Origin: an uncultured Clostridia bacterium
GTDB taxonomy: Bacteria > Bacillota > Clostridia > Peptostreptococcales > Anaerovoracaceae
DNA length: 64,000 nt
Direction of reading: 5' to 3'
NCBI GenBank assembly: GCA_934233735.1
Contig: CAKQGQ010000012.1
Coordinates: 1-64,000, forward strand
Part shown: one piece after another, positions 27,501 through 35,531 of the stretch
Numbering within the stretch: the first letter of the stretch is position 1
Layout: the number at the start of each line of letters is the position of its first letter
Notes under the pieces: model-generated
Seen by the model: only the letters and a program-made list of their open reading frames with translations
Database searches by the model: none
What the model was told of the DNA's origin: nothing
Translations under genes and position numbers: made by a program

Positions 27501-30091
27501 GCTATTGCGTACGCTGTCATGCCGGCCCTTATGCTGCCGAAGTGAGTGATAAATACTACAAAACTCTTGACGACGCAATTGAAGCAGCTGAAGCCGGCAA
27601 TACTGTAAAGCTTCTGGCAAATGTGAGCAGCAGTAGTAGCAGTAGTGAGTACACGATTAGCGGTGACTTTATACTTGATTTGAATAAATGGAATATTTAT
27701 CGTAATTTAAAAATCACATCCAGCACCCTGAAGCTGATTAACTCTGCAGGTGCAGGCGGAGCGATTAATAGCCTAACAATCAACGGCGATGCAACACTTG
27801 CTGACCTTTTGCCGGAGGGCTGGACTTTAAAGATAAATGATACTTGGGCAACTGAAGAGCAGCTTGCAGGGAAAACGGCTGCAAGAGTTAATGTTGTGCA
27901 GGCGCCAATCACAAGCCTTGCAATAGAAGGCCAAGAGGAAGTTGAATACGGACACTCGAATATTACTCTGACTGCGAAATACACTCCACAGAGCAGCAGC
28001 GGCATCACTTTTGCGTGGTATAAGGTGACAGGCGAAACGACAGAGGCAATTGCAGGTGCTGACGGGAGCAGTTACACACTTCCGGCGAACCTTGACGCAG
28101 GTACATACACTTACCGTCTCACACTCACATCAGACAGCTACAGCAAGAGCTGTGACTTCACATTGACAGTCAAACTGGCGGCGCTTTCGAAAGCGGATGT
28201 AATAATCCTCGAGGAACCGACATACAACGGCACAGCGCAGCTGCCGGAAATTGAGGTGAAGATGGGTGAAACGAAGCTGGTCGAAGGAAAAGATTACACC
28301 GTTTCCGAGGGTTCGAAAGCGACACTTGCTTCCACAGCGGATACCCCGTACACTTTGCTTATTAATGGAATAGGAAATTATACCGGGGCTAAGACTGCCA
28401 CATGGCAGCTAAAACCGGCAACGCTTACCTATACTGTTACAGCTTCGCCGAAAACATACAACGGAACGAACAATGCAGATGTGAAAGTGACCTTCAACTA
28501 TGAAAAAAACTGGATACATTTGAATGATGGCGACTATACCGTAACTGCAAATTATGAAAATGGAGCTGCGGGAGATAATAAGACAATCACCGGAACGGTA
28601 GAGCTGAAATACCCGCAAATAGCAATCGAAACTACGCGAAACTACATCCTCGCAAATAAAAGTTTCACAACTACCGGCAGCATAAGCAAAAATACGGTAA
28701 CCAATCCGCAAGCTGTATCGTTGACGATTACAAACGGTGTAGCAAAAACCTATGAGGTGGAACTGCCTGCATTGCCTGCACTTGGTGAAGGCTGTGAATA
28801 TGGCAATACGAAGTATAGTGCTGTTGTTAATTTTGGCAATAATACAGGTTACTATGAATCCGGGATGGAGGTTGAAAACGGCATTCTGACCCTGCCGATC
28901 AAAGCAAACGCAACAGATTTTACCGGCGAAATCGGCACAGTGACCGTAACGGTTGAAACAGCTAACTATGAGGACATTAGCTTGACGGTCAATGTCAGCG
29001 CGACGAATAGAATCACTCCTCAGCTGGACGGAGAACTCACGCTGAGCACGAAAGAAATCATTTACGGCGATAAACTCAGCACCATCGAAATTTCCGGAAA
29101 GATGAAAGACGGAGAGACTCCGGTGGAAGGAACTTTTGCTTGGCAGAACCCGAACAATGCACCGGATGCAAACAACGCATACACTGCAAACTGGATTTTT
29201 ACGCCGAAGGATTCGGAAAAATATAAAGAGGTTACGGGAGCAGCGACTATCGTTGTTAAGCAGACAAAACCGACCGGCGAACCGAAGTACGAGAAAATTT
29301 CTGTAGGCGGCAAGACCCTTGCCGATGCGAAGCTGACAACAGAGGGAGGCAGCTTCTCTGTACCGGGAACGCTTAAATGGACACTTGCTGACACCGAGGA
29401 AGTGAAGCAGGGCGTGGCTTACGAATGGAGTTTTACTCCGGAAAGTGCAAACTATGAAACACTCACTGGCACAATCATCCTTTGGGCGAAATCTTCAGGT
29501 GGCGGAGCAGGCGGATTTGTTCCGGTAATCCCGGTTGTTGAAAATCCGACAATTGCACCGGCTGACGGCGGAAAAACAACGCTCAGCCCGGACGGCACAA
29601 CTCTTACGATCACACCGGACGAAGGTAAAGAGGTAGAAAAAGTTCTCCTCAACGGCAAGGATCTGGGTGCAGTTACGGAAATCAAGGGCCTCAAGACAGG
29701 CGACAAGGTGGAAATTACTTTCAAAGACAAAACCTCAGACCCGTTAGGCACTTTGACCCCGGCACAGTCCAAACTTGCAAAAGGCGTCCGGAACACGACC
29801 ATCGTTCTGAAGTCTAAACTGACAAAGAGTGGCAAAATCCGTCTGACATGGACGAAGTCCAAGGACTACAAGCTTGACTATCTGGAAGTCTATCGTTCAA
29901 CCAAGAAGAACAGCGGCTACGGCAAGAAGCCTTTCTTCACAACAAAGGACGGCAGCACGGTGAAGTACCTGAACACGAAGAACTTGAAGAAAGGCAAGAC
30001 CTACTACTACAAGCTCCGCGGCGTTCGCATCATCGACGGCAAGAAATACTACACGCAGTGGTCAAACAAAGCCTGGAGAACTGTGAAATAG
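24530..30091 (+). CDS. Giant secreted surface protein, set A (1853 residues)
   Basis: GTG at 24530 follows AAGGGAGAAAAC and gives a signal peptide ending AWA, very like that of the 17.0-kb gene. Cys-pair modules lie near residues 444-557, 767-823 and 980-1030, each with a following LDLNG-type strand region. Ig-like and MBG/YDG-type domains fill about 1140-1650. A glycine-rich hinge and a short domain with DGTTLTITPDEG and LLNGKDLGAVTEIKGLKTGDKVE follow; this domain is also found in set B proteins. The last 95 residues are the basic Fn3-like module, with the KNSGYG...KKGKTYYYKLRGVR form of set A. No sorting signal was found. It is probably surface-bound and involved in adhesion. Confidence 0.85.
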   Translation: MRKNNLISKRIFSIVLTIAVALTMMPTMAWADADGIAVQTVSDTQTESSVAEVAIRGGSTKYYDNIRDAFNVADVEGQTATVKLLQDVTLQAIDTGSFISRPGIELKNNSVITLDLNGFSLAQHEFNDGAVTLCSNSVIWVNKGNLTIEDSSEKKTGKIRQPNFATAVYNDEGSYLKIESGTIETTKAEGKTNTKPCALVAVGAETSIQGGTIGAEGYNGLWTRTGQGVQLSGGTYSTIEILGGSPMGSLLAEGYTFKYADDSGYPDLTQSSINQAVTVVPGSPGVSYKDANGNSQIKESTEFTYLTGSDVEASVTLNKGWYAVKGNITINRNVTVEDGVNLILCDNANLTVSGQMLLSGGLTIYGQGGDTGKMTVSVSGGSAFAASGNSTGNTVSVRLYGGKLTAAGSSAAFDSNVSLAKDVQDAIKCIITESETETVAEVHQNASVTISKCTKHKWSYTPSTASGQHTKTCALCGYNQNGENTAENCVYDKFTSMGAEGHKKACICGNTTGDVIPHTSTKYTINDDGLTHSGTCDDCKVVLSNEKHQFGENGQCACTATLEASYNNEHYTNLQVAVNAAGSRGGTVTIAKKDSLFRNIKIQDGQPVTIDLNGRQLETATARIADKGVLTIYGGNATLRNGRVFGARDTNATNAIVLKGGSLTLSSDVIAEGGIYTINGVQTLFSAIKVIDSNAVLSLSSGTVLLHGLEVPDGKALAEYLPEGCAFAKCNMDGTLTDAENPEIVNAYTNTDGTACTRLIENLKVVEHTHSFTENNGHACACGFVCSHAALDSSYKCTVCSTQMTVKITKDSQDTYAASLAAAISAAESGSTLTLLADNIPASSAITGGKSLTLDFNGKSLKADNGVVEVGASDTTAEGSTGNSLTITGTSKDTDKGNSITVYGQNQFYTDNWSGTLNVFTANPNVTGSINSGTFRTFKGNGVKWSTLIAADHAFYNLAETGFAYYYYNTISSNIGNTKVMACTHPSVEGGYCVRCHAGPYAAEVSDKYYKTLDDAIEAAEAGNTVKLLANVSSSSSSSEYTISGDFILDLNKWNIYRNLKITSSTLKLINSAGAGGAINSLTINGDATLADLLPEGWTLKINDTWATEEQLAGKTAARVNVVQAPITSLAIEGQEEVEYGHSNITLTAKYTPQSSSGITFAWYKVTGETTEAIAGADGSSYTLPANLDAGTYTYRLTLTSDSYSKSCDFTLTVKLAALSKADVIILEEPTYNGTAQLPEIEVKMGETKLVEGKDYTVSEGSKATLASTADTPYTLLINGIGNYTGAKTATWQLKPATLTYTVTASPKTYNGTNNADVKVTFNYEKNWIHLNDGDYTVTANYENGAAGDNKTITGTVELKYPQIAIETTRNYILANKSFTTTGSISKNTVTNPQAVSLTITNGVAKTYEVELPALPALGEGCEYGNTKYSAVVNFGNNTGYYESGMEVENGILTLPIKANATDFTGEIGTVTVTVETANYEDISLTVNVSATNRITPQLDGELTLSTKEIIYGDKLSTIEISGKMKDGETPVEGTFAWQNPNNAPDANNAYTANWIFTPKDSEKYKEVTGAATIVVKQTKPTGEPKYEKISVGGKTLADAKLTTEGGSFSVPGTLKWTLADTEEVKQGVAYEWSFTPESANYETLTGTIILWAKSSGGGAGGFVPVIPVVENPTIAPADGGKTTLSPDGTTLTITPDEGKEVEKVLLNGKDLGAVTEIKGLKTGDKVEITFKDKTSDPLGTLTPAQSKLAKGVRNTTIVLKSKLTKSGKIRLTWTKSKDYKLDYLEVYRSTKKNSGYGKKPFFTTKDGSTVKYLNTKNLKKGKTYYYKLRGVRIIDGKKYYTQWSNKAWRTVK

Positions 30092-30130
30092 CGAGTTTGA
30101 TTACCCGCGAACCTCACGGATGTTCATAAG

Positions 30131-30173
30131 ACACAAACCCACGGGGGCGGCTCAGACGAGCCGCCCCTTGTGT
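30131..30173. terminator. Shared terminator of the surface gene and MATE gene
   Basis: GGGGCGGCTC and GAGCCGCCCC pair over AGAC. Outer ACACAA and TTGTGT extend the stem, so it can stop both convergent transcripts. Confidence 0.75.
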
Positions 30174-30176
30174 CGA

Positions 30177-31514
30177 TTATGCCTGCGCTCTTTTTTGATG
30201 TCTGCGATAAAGCAGCAGAGCCAATGTTAGTGCAACGGTTTCGGAAACCGCAGCGGAAATCCACACTCCGGTTTCGCCAAGCAGGAAGGCAAGGAGCAGA
30301 AGGGCGCATACGGCAAATAGCATACCGCGACCCAGGGAGATGCTCATCGCCTGCTTTGGCAGTTCCAGCGATGTGAAATATCCCATCATCGGAATTACGA
30401 TACCAAGCGGTAGAAATGCCGGGGCATAGAGACGGAACGCCGTCATGCCGCGCTCGAAAAGCTCCGGATTTGCAATGCGGTCGATGTAAATGTTAACAAT
30501 CGGCGACGGAAACAAAATGCCAATCGCAAAAGCGACTGCTGCGCATACGGCAGCATAACACAGTGCCAGACGGAAGATATAGCGGCAGGTATCCGTTTTC
30601 CCTTGACCGTGATAATAACTGATAAGCGGCTGTGAACCCTGATTAATTCCCATCATCGTCATCAGAACGAGCTGCGAAAAATAGGAAATAACGGTATAAA
30701 TGACAACGCCGTCGTTACCTGAAACGGTGAGCAGGGTTCGATTAAAGACGAAGATGCAAAGTCCAATTGAAAGTTCCGTCATGCAGTCCGCAGCGCCTAA
30801 CTTTACGAAGGAAGCAATCGCGCGCAGCTGCGGCCGGATGCGAACGAAGGAAAAACCTGCTTTACCAAACAGAAAGTGGCGCAGATAAATGCTGAAAGTC
30901 AGCGCCTGCGAAAGACCGGTCGCAACCGCCGCACCTTCGATTCCCCAATCGAAGACCAGGACGAAGAGAGCATCGAGCAAAATATTGGTCAGTGCGCCTG
31001 CGACACCGGTTTTGATTGCTAACTTTGGAAAACCGTCCGCTTTTACTAAAACCTCTAAATAATAGGAAGTCATATAAAAAGGAAGAAAGAGCACGATGAC
31101 ACCCAGATAGCCTTTTACATACGGGAGCGTCTGCGCATCCGCGCCTAAAAGCCGTGCAATCGGAGAAAGCAGGAGCATGATAAGAATCGTAGCGAACACA
31201 GCGACGATACAAACCGTCATTGCGCCCATTGTAAATATACGATTGGACTCCTTTGTTTCGCTGCGGCCTTTACAGATTGAAGCACGGGTGCTCGCCCCGA
31301 CCGCAAACAGGATGCCGACCGCAAAAGCTCCGTTAATCAACGGCATGCAGAGATTGACCGCTGCTAAAGCCTGCTCACCGACTCCTCTGGCAACGAAGAT
31401 GCCGTCTACCATCGTGTAAATTGTATACACCCACATCGCTGCCACGGAGGGGAGGACGTATTGAATAAAATTGCTTCTGATTGATTGTTTGTTTTGTAAT
31501 GTCATAAAAATCAC
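30177..31514 (-). CDS. MATE family multidrug efflux transporter
   Basis: This 445-residue protein has twelve predicted membrane segments in two related halves and fits the Na+- or H+-coupled MATE exporters. Segments such as GDGIFVARGVGEQALAAVNLCMP near the N-terminus are typical of the DinF/MepA branch. AAGGAG precedes the ATG. The promoter has a 19-bp spacer filled by a perfect palindrome that recurs before the GPH symporter gene at 40.2 kb. The two are probably induced together by a MerR-type regulator not in this window. Confidence 0.9.
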   Translation of the reverse strand: MIFMTLQNKQSIRSNFIQYVLPSVAAMWVYTIYTMVDGIFVARGVGEQALAAVNLCMPLINGAFAVGILFAVGASTRASICKGRSETKESNRIFTMGAMTVCIVAVFATILIMLLLSPIARLLGADAQTLPYVKGYLGVIVLFLPFYMTSYYLEVLVKADGFPKLAIKTGVAGALTNILLDALFVLVFDWGIEGAAVATGLSQALTFSIYLRHFLFGKAGFSFVRIRPQLRAIASFVKLGAADCMTELSIGLCIFVFNRTLLTVSGNDGVVIYTVISYFSQLVLMTMMGINQGSQPLISYYHGQGKTDTCRYIFRLALCYAAVCAAVAFAIGILFPSPIVNIYIDRIANPELFERGMTAFRLYAPAFLPLGIVIPMMGYFTSLELPKQAMSISLGRGMLFAVCALLLLAFLLGETGVWISAAVSETVALTLALLLYRRHQKRAQA

Positions 31515-31530
31515 TCCTTATCTTGTGATT

Positions 31531-31561
31531 ATCATAAAGTATACGGTAACCGTATAGTCAA
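31531..31561 (-). promoter_or_regulatory. MerR-type promoter/operator of the MATE gene
   Basis: On the minus strand TTGACT (31556-31561) and TATGAT (31531-31536) are 19 bp apart. The spacer carries the perfect palindrome TATACGGTTACCGTATA (31540-31556). A long spacer with a central palindrome is the mark of MerR-family activation. Confidence 0.75.
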
Positions 31562-31653
31562 GAACTTTTTTTAAAAAATAAAATGCGGAGAGTCCCATCT
31601 GCATTTTCCAAACTCTCTTCACCAAAAATACACAAAAAAATTTTTCAAAAACA

Positions 31654-31682
31654 TTGACTAAAATCAAAAAACGGGGTATATT
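31654..31682 (+). promoter_or_regulatory. Promoter of the heat-shock operon
   Basis: TTGACT (31654-31659) and TATATT (31677-31682) are 17 bp apart, just before the CIRCE element. Confidence 0.7.
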
Positions 31683-31694
31683 AATAACATGAAG

Positions 31695-31721
31695 TTAGCA
31701 CTCCGGCAGAGTGAGTGCTAA
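31695..31721 (+). promoter_or_regulatory. CIRCE operator
   Basis: TTAGCACTC-N9-GAGTGCTAA is a perfect match to the HrcA-binding CIRCE consensus. It lies at the expected transcription start and makes the operon self-repressed by HrcA. Confidence 0.97.
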
Positions 31722-31797
31722 CAAGTAAATCCCACAGATAAAATTCCAAGGCAAAAGAACTTTGGAATGAACCGGGAAAGAAAGGAGGTCTCCGAAG

Positions 31798-32847
31798 ATG
31801 GAATTAAGTGAACGAAAGCTGAAGGTTTTGCAGGCAATTATTTCAGATTATGTGAGAACGGCTGAGCCGGTCGGCTCCAGAACGCTTTCGAAGAAACCGG
31901 AGCTTGATTACAGTCCGGCCACCATACGAAACGAAATGGCAGACCTCGAAGAGATGGGTTACCTGACACACCCGCACACATCGGCGGGCAGAGTTCCTTC
32001 AGATAAAGCCTACAGATTATATGTAAACGCTTTGATGGAGAAAAAAGAACTCACCCGAGAGGAGAAGAACATTATCGCAGACAGGCTGCGCGGCAGGGTG
32101 AACGATTTTGAGAAGACGATAGAGCATGCTGCGAGTGTGCTTTCGGAGATAACGAATCTGACATCTTTTGCGCTGACACCCAGTAAGGATGAAGATGTTC
32201 TGAAATATATCAACCTGCTTCCGGTGGATGAACATACTGTGGTTTTGATGATCGTCAGTGAGAGTGGCAAGGTTTCTAATAAGGCGGTGCATATGAGCGT
32301 GCCTTACACGGAAGACAACCTGCAGCTTCTCTCCAAGACGATGACATACAATTATAAAGGAAAGACCATCAGTCAGGCGCTCACGAACAACATCATCGCG
32401 AATGTCGAAACGGACATCGTGGCGATGAGCGGGCTTGCGGAAGATGTAATGCCGAACTTCCTGAAAACTTTGGAGGATATGCTGAATGTCAACCTGTACA
32501 TGGAAGGACTTACGAACATTTTCGATATTCCGGAGTACAATGACCTTTCGAAGGCGAAGAGTTTCATCGAAATGCTCAGCCAGAAGGAGGAGCTTACCAA
32601 GAAGCTGATCGAAAGAGACGACGGCATCATGGTAACAATCGGAGAAGAAAATTCCGACGACATCATGCAGGACTGTTCCTTGATAACCGCAAGCTATCAT
32701 GTGGACGGCAAGCTGGTCGGCAAAATCGGAGTCATCGGACCGACGCGAATGAAGTACGGCGAGGTAACATCGATCATCGAATATTTGACAGACAACTTAA
32801 ACGATACATTTAAACTGGAAAGCGGAGGTAATGAGGATGACGAGTGA
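31798..32847 (+). CDS. hrcA: Heat-inducible transcription repressor HrcA
   Basis: This 349-residue repressor binds CIRCE and loses activity under heat stress. The N-terminal winged helix has SERKLKVLQAIISDYV and the block EPVGSRTLSKKPELDYSPATIRNEMADLEEMGYL, the HrcA signature region. The GAF-like dimerisation domain follows, with IGEENSDDIMQDCSLITASY near the C-terminus. AAAGGAGG precedes the ATG. It is first in the operon hrcA-grpE-dnaK-dnaJ and overlaps the start of grpE. Confidence 0.97.
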   Translation: MELSERKLKVLQAIISDYVRTAEPVGSRTLSKKPELDYSPATIRNEMADLEEMGYLTHPHTSAGRVPSDKAYRLYVNALMEKKELTREEKNIIADRLRGRVNDFEKTIEHAASVLSEITNLTSFALTPSKDEDVLKYINLLPVDEHTVVLMIVSESGKVSNKAVHMSVPYTEDNLQLLSKTMTYNYKGKTISQALTNNIIANVETDIVAMSGLAEDVMPNFLKTLEDMLNVNLYMEGLTNIFDIPEYNDLSKAKSFIEMLSQKEELTKKLIERDDGIMVTIGEENSDDIMQDCSLITASYHVDGKLVGKIGVIGPTRMKYGEVTSIIEYLTDNLNDTFKLESGGNEDDE

Positions 32848-33415
32848 AGAAAAGAAATGCGCACAGGGTGAGACTGACAGAGACTTGCCCGAAACCGAAG
32901 AAGATTTAAAGCCGGAGCAGGAATGCGAGGAGTCCGGGGAGGCTGAGAAAGCCGAGGAGGGTGAAGCAGCCGGAGCGGAGGCGCAAACCGCAAAGGATCC
33001 CGAAGAAGAGGCTTTGAACACGAAGTACATGCGTTTGATGGCGGACTTCCAGAACTTCAAGCGCAGAACCGAAAAAGAAAAAAGTGACATTTATGCGTTC
33101 GCAAACGAGAAAATCGTCAAAGAACTGCTTGATGTAATAGATAATTTTGAGAGGGCTCTTGCAGCCGGAAACGACGGCGACAAGTTCCTCGAAGGGATGG
33201 AGATGATTCTGAAACAGCTTCTCAGTGTACTTGAAAGAGCAGGCGTCTCTGAAATTAAATGTTTGGGCGAAGATTTTGACCCGAACTTCCACAACGCTGT
33301 GATGACCGAGGACAGCACCGAATATGAAAGCGGCAAAGTTACCGAGGTCTTGCAGAAGGGGTATATTTTAAACAGCAGAGTAGTTAGACCGGCAATGGTC
33401 AAAGTAGCAAATTAG
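32837..33415 (+). CDS. grpE: Nucleotide exchange factor GrpE
   Basis: This 192-residue protein is the ADP/ATP exchange factor of DnaK. An acidic, disordered N-terminus of about 60 residues is followed by the coiled coil (KYMRLMADFQNFKRRTEKEK) and the C-terminal beta domain ending in GYILNSRVVRPAMVKVAN. The ATG at 32837 is preferred over that at 32831, because the latter stands only two bases after GGAGG. It overlaps hrcA by 11 bases, which suggests translational coupling. Confidence 0.95.
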   Translation: MTSEEKKCAQGETDRDLPETEEDLKPEQECEESGEAEKAEEGEAAGAEAQTAKDPEEEALNTKYMRLMADFQNFKRRTEKEKSDIYAFANEKIVKELLDVIDNFERALAAGNDGDKFLEGMEMILKQLLSVLERAGVSEIKCLGEDFDPNFHNAVMTEDSTEYESGKVTEVLQKGYILNSRVVRPAMVKVAN

Positions 33416-33577
33416 TGCTTGTTAATTTTCCGTTCTGCAGTGTTGCCAGCCGCGAATCCGATGCTCATGTACGCTTTGTACATTCCGCTTCGTTCCGCGC
33501 CCGGCGCCTTGCATAACGAAAAATTTCCGGCGCACCGAAAATGAAATTTAAACTTGAAAATCAAGGAGGAAAATAAA

Positions 33578-35458
33578 ATGGCAAAGGTAATTGGTATCGA
33601 TTTAGGAACAACAAACAGCTGCGTAGCAGTATTAGAAGGCGGCGAACCTACGGTTATCGCCAATGCAGAAGGTATGAGAACGACTCCATCCGTAGTCGGT
33701 TTTAAGAAAGACGGAGAAAGACTGGTAGGAGAAACTGCAAAGAGACAGGCAGTTACAAATCCGGACAGAACCATTTCATCCATCAAGAGACATATGGGTG
33801 AAAACTACAAGGTAACAATTGACGGTAAGGATTACACACCGCAGGATATTTCCGCGATGATTCTTACAAAGTTAAAGAATGATGCAGAGGCTTATCTGGG
33901 AGAAAAAGTAACAGAAGCGGTTATCACAGTTCCTGCTTACTTCTCAGATGCACAGAAACAGGCAACCAAGGATGCCGGCAGAATCGCAGGTCTTGATGTA
34001 AAGAGAATCATCAACGAGCCTACGGCAGCATCCCTTGCATACGGTCTTGATAAAGAAGAAGGCTCCCACAAGATTCTGGTATACGACCTCGGCGGCGGTA
34101 CATTCGATGTATCCATCCTCGAACTCGGCGACGGCGTATTCGAAGTTCTTGCAACAAACGGTGATACACATCTCGGCGGCGATGACTTCGACGAAGTTCT
34201 TATGAACTACCTTGCAGACAAGTTCGCAAAGGAACACGGCGTAGACCTCAGAGCTGACAAGATGGCACTCCAGAGATTAAAAGAAGCAGCAGAAAAGGCA
34301 AAGAAAGAACTTTCCGGCTCTCAGACTGCAAACATCAACCTTCCGTTCATCACGGTAACGGCTGACGGTCCGCTTCACATGAACGAAGACATCACAAGAG
34401 CAAAATTCGATCAGCTCACAGAGCACCTTGTACAGAGAACCATTGAACCTATGAACAAGGCAATGAAAGATGCAGGCGTTACAAACGCAGACATTGCAAA
34501 GGTTATCTTGGTCGGCGGTTCCACAAGAATCCCGGCAGTTCAGGAAGCGGTTAAGAAAGTAACCGGCAAAGAACCGTTCAAGGGCATCAACCCGGATGAA
34601 TGCGTAGCAATCGGTGCTGCAATTCAGGCAGGCGTTCTTACAGGCGAAGTTCACGACGTACTTCTTCTTGATGTTACACCGCTTTCACTTTCCATCGAAA
34701 CACTGGGCGGCGTTGCAACGAAGTTAATCGAAAGAAATACAACAATTCCTACAAAGAAGAGCCAGATCTTCTCAACTGCTGCTGATAACCAGACAGCTGT
34801 TGACATTCATGTAATGCAGGGTGAAAGAGAAATGGCAGCAGGCAACACCACATTAGGCAGATTCCAGCTGACAGGCATCGCACCGGCTCCTCGTGGAATT
34901 CCGCAGATTGAAGTTACATTCGATATCGACGCAAACGGTATTGTAAATGTAAGCGCTAAGGATATGGGAACAGGCAAGGAACAGAGAATTACAATCACTT
35001 CCTCCACAAACCTTTCCGAAGACGAAATCAACAAGAAGGTAAAAGAAGCGGAACAATACGCGGAAGAAGACAAGAAGAGAAAAGAAGAAGTTGAAATCAG
35101 AAACAGAGCAGAGTCCTTAATCTACGAGACAGAAAAATCTCTGAAGGAACTCGAAGGAAAGATTTCCGAAGATGAAAAGACTCAGATTACCGACGCAAAA
35201 GACCAGCTTCAGGCTGTTCTGAACAACGGTACGGTTGACCAGATTAAGGAAAAGACAGAAGCTTTAACTGAAAAATTCCACATCATCTCAACAAAGCTCT
35301 ATGAACAGGCACAGGCGGCTCAGGCAGCAGGTGCAGCGGGAATGGGCGGCGCAGGTGCTGAAACAGCAGGAGCCGCAGACGCAGGCAGCCAGGCAGGCCC
35401 TGCAGATGACAATGTAGTTGACGCAGATTACACGGTAGTTGATGACGACAATAAATAA
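33578..35458 (+). CDS. dnaK: Molecular chaperone DnaK (Hsp70)
   Basis: This 626-residue Hsp70 has the N-terminal ATPase (IGIDLGTTNSCVAVLEGG, YDLGGGTFDVSILELGDG, VGGSTRIPAVQ), the substrate-binding domain starting near DVTPLSLSIETLGG, and a helical lid with a glycine/alanine-rich tail ending DADYTVVDDDNK. The ATG at 33578 follows AAGGAGG; an in-frame upstream ATG at 33554 lies before this ribosome binding site and is not used. The 160-base gap after grpE shows no terminator, so it stays in the CIRCE-controlled transcript. Confidence 0.98.
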   Translation: MAKVIGIDLGTTNSCVAVLEGGEPTVIANAEGMRTTPSVVGFKKDGERLVGETAKRQAVTNPDRTISSIKRHMGENYKVTIDGKDYTPQDISAMILTKLKNDAEAYLGEKVTEAVITVPAYFSDAQKQATKDAGRIAGLDVKRIINEPTAASLAYGLDKEEGSHKILVYDLGGGTFDVSILELGDGVFEVLATNGDTHLGGDDFDEVLMNYLADKFAKEHGVDLRADKMALQRLKEAAEKAKKELSGSQTANINLPFITVTADGPLHMNEDITRAKFDQLTEHLVQRTIEPMNKAMKDAGVTNADIAKVILVGGSTRIPAVQEAVKKVTGKEPFKGINPDECVAIGAAIQAGVLTGEVHDVLLLDVTPLSLSIETLGGVATKLIERNTTIPTKKSQIFSTAADNQTAVDIHVMQGEREMAAGNTTLGRFQLTGIAPAPRGIPQIEVTFDIDANGIVNVSAKDMGTGKEQRITITSSTNLSEDEINKKVKEAEQYAEEDKKRKEEVEIRNRAESLIYETEKSLKELEGKISEDEKTQITDAKDQLQAVLNNGTVDQIKEKTEALTEKFHIISTKLYEQAQAAQAAGAAGMGGAGAETAGAADAGSQAGPADDNVVDADYTVVDDDNK

Positions 35459-35474
35459 TATGAAAAATATGTAA

Positions 35475-35513
35475 ACCCGGGTGCCGGAGCGAAACTGCTC
35501 CGGCGTTTCGGGT
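35475..35513 (+). promoter_or_regulatory. Intercistronic hairpin between dnaK and dnaJ
   Basis: GCCGGAGC and GCTCCGGC (35483-35504) form a strong stem, extended by weaker ACCCGGGT/TTTCGGGT pairing. There is no U-tract, so this is probably an mRNA-processing or stability element rather than a full terminator. Confidence 0.45.
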
Positions 35514-35531
35514 GTAACGGAGAGGTTTATT

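Noticed and set aside
33416..33577. A set B box before dnaK, suggested by CTTCGTTCCGC near 33490
   Set aside because: Only the last 11 bases match, and there is no GCGCGCTATTTGC part or following promoter.
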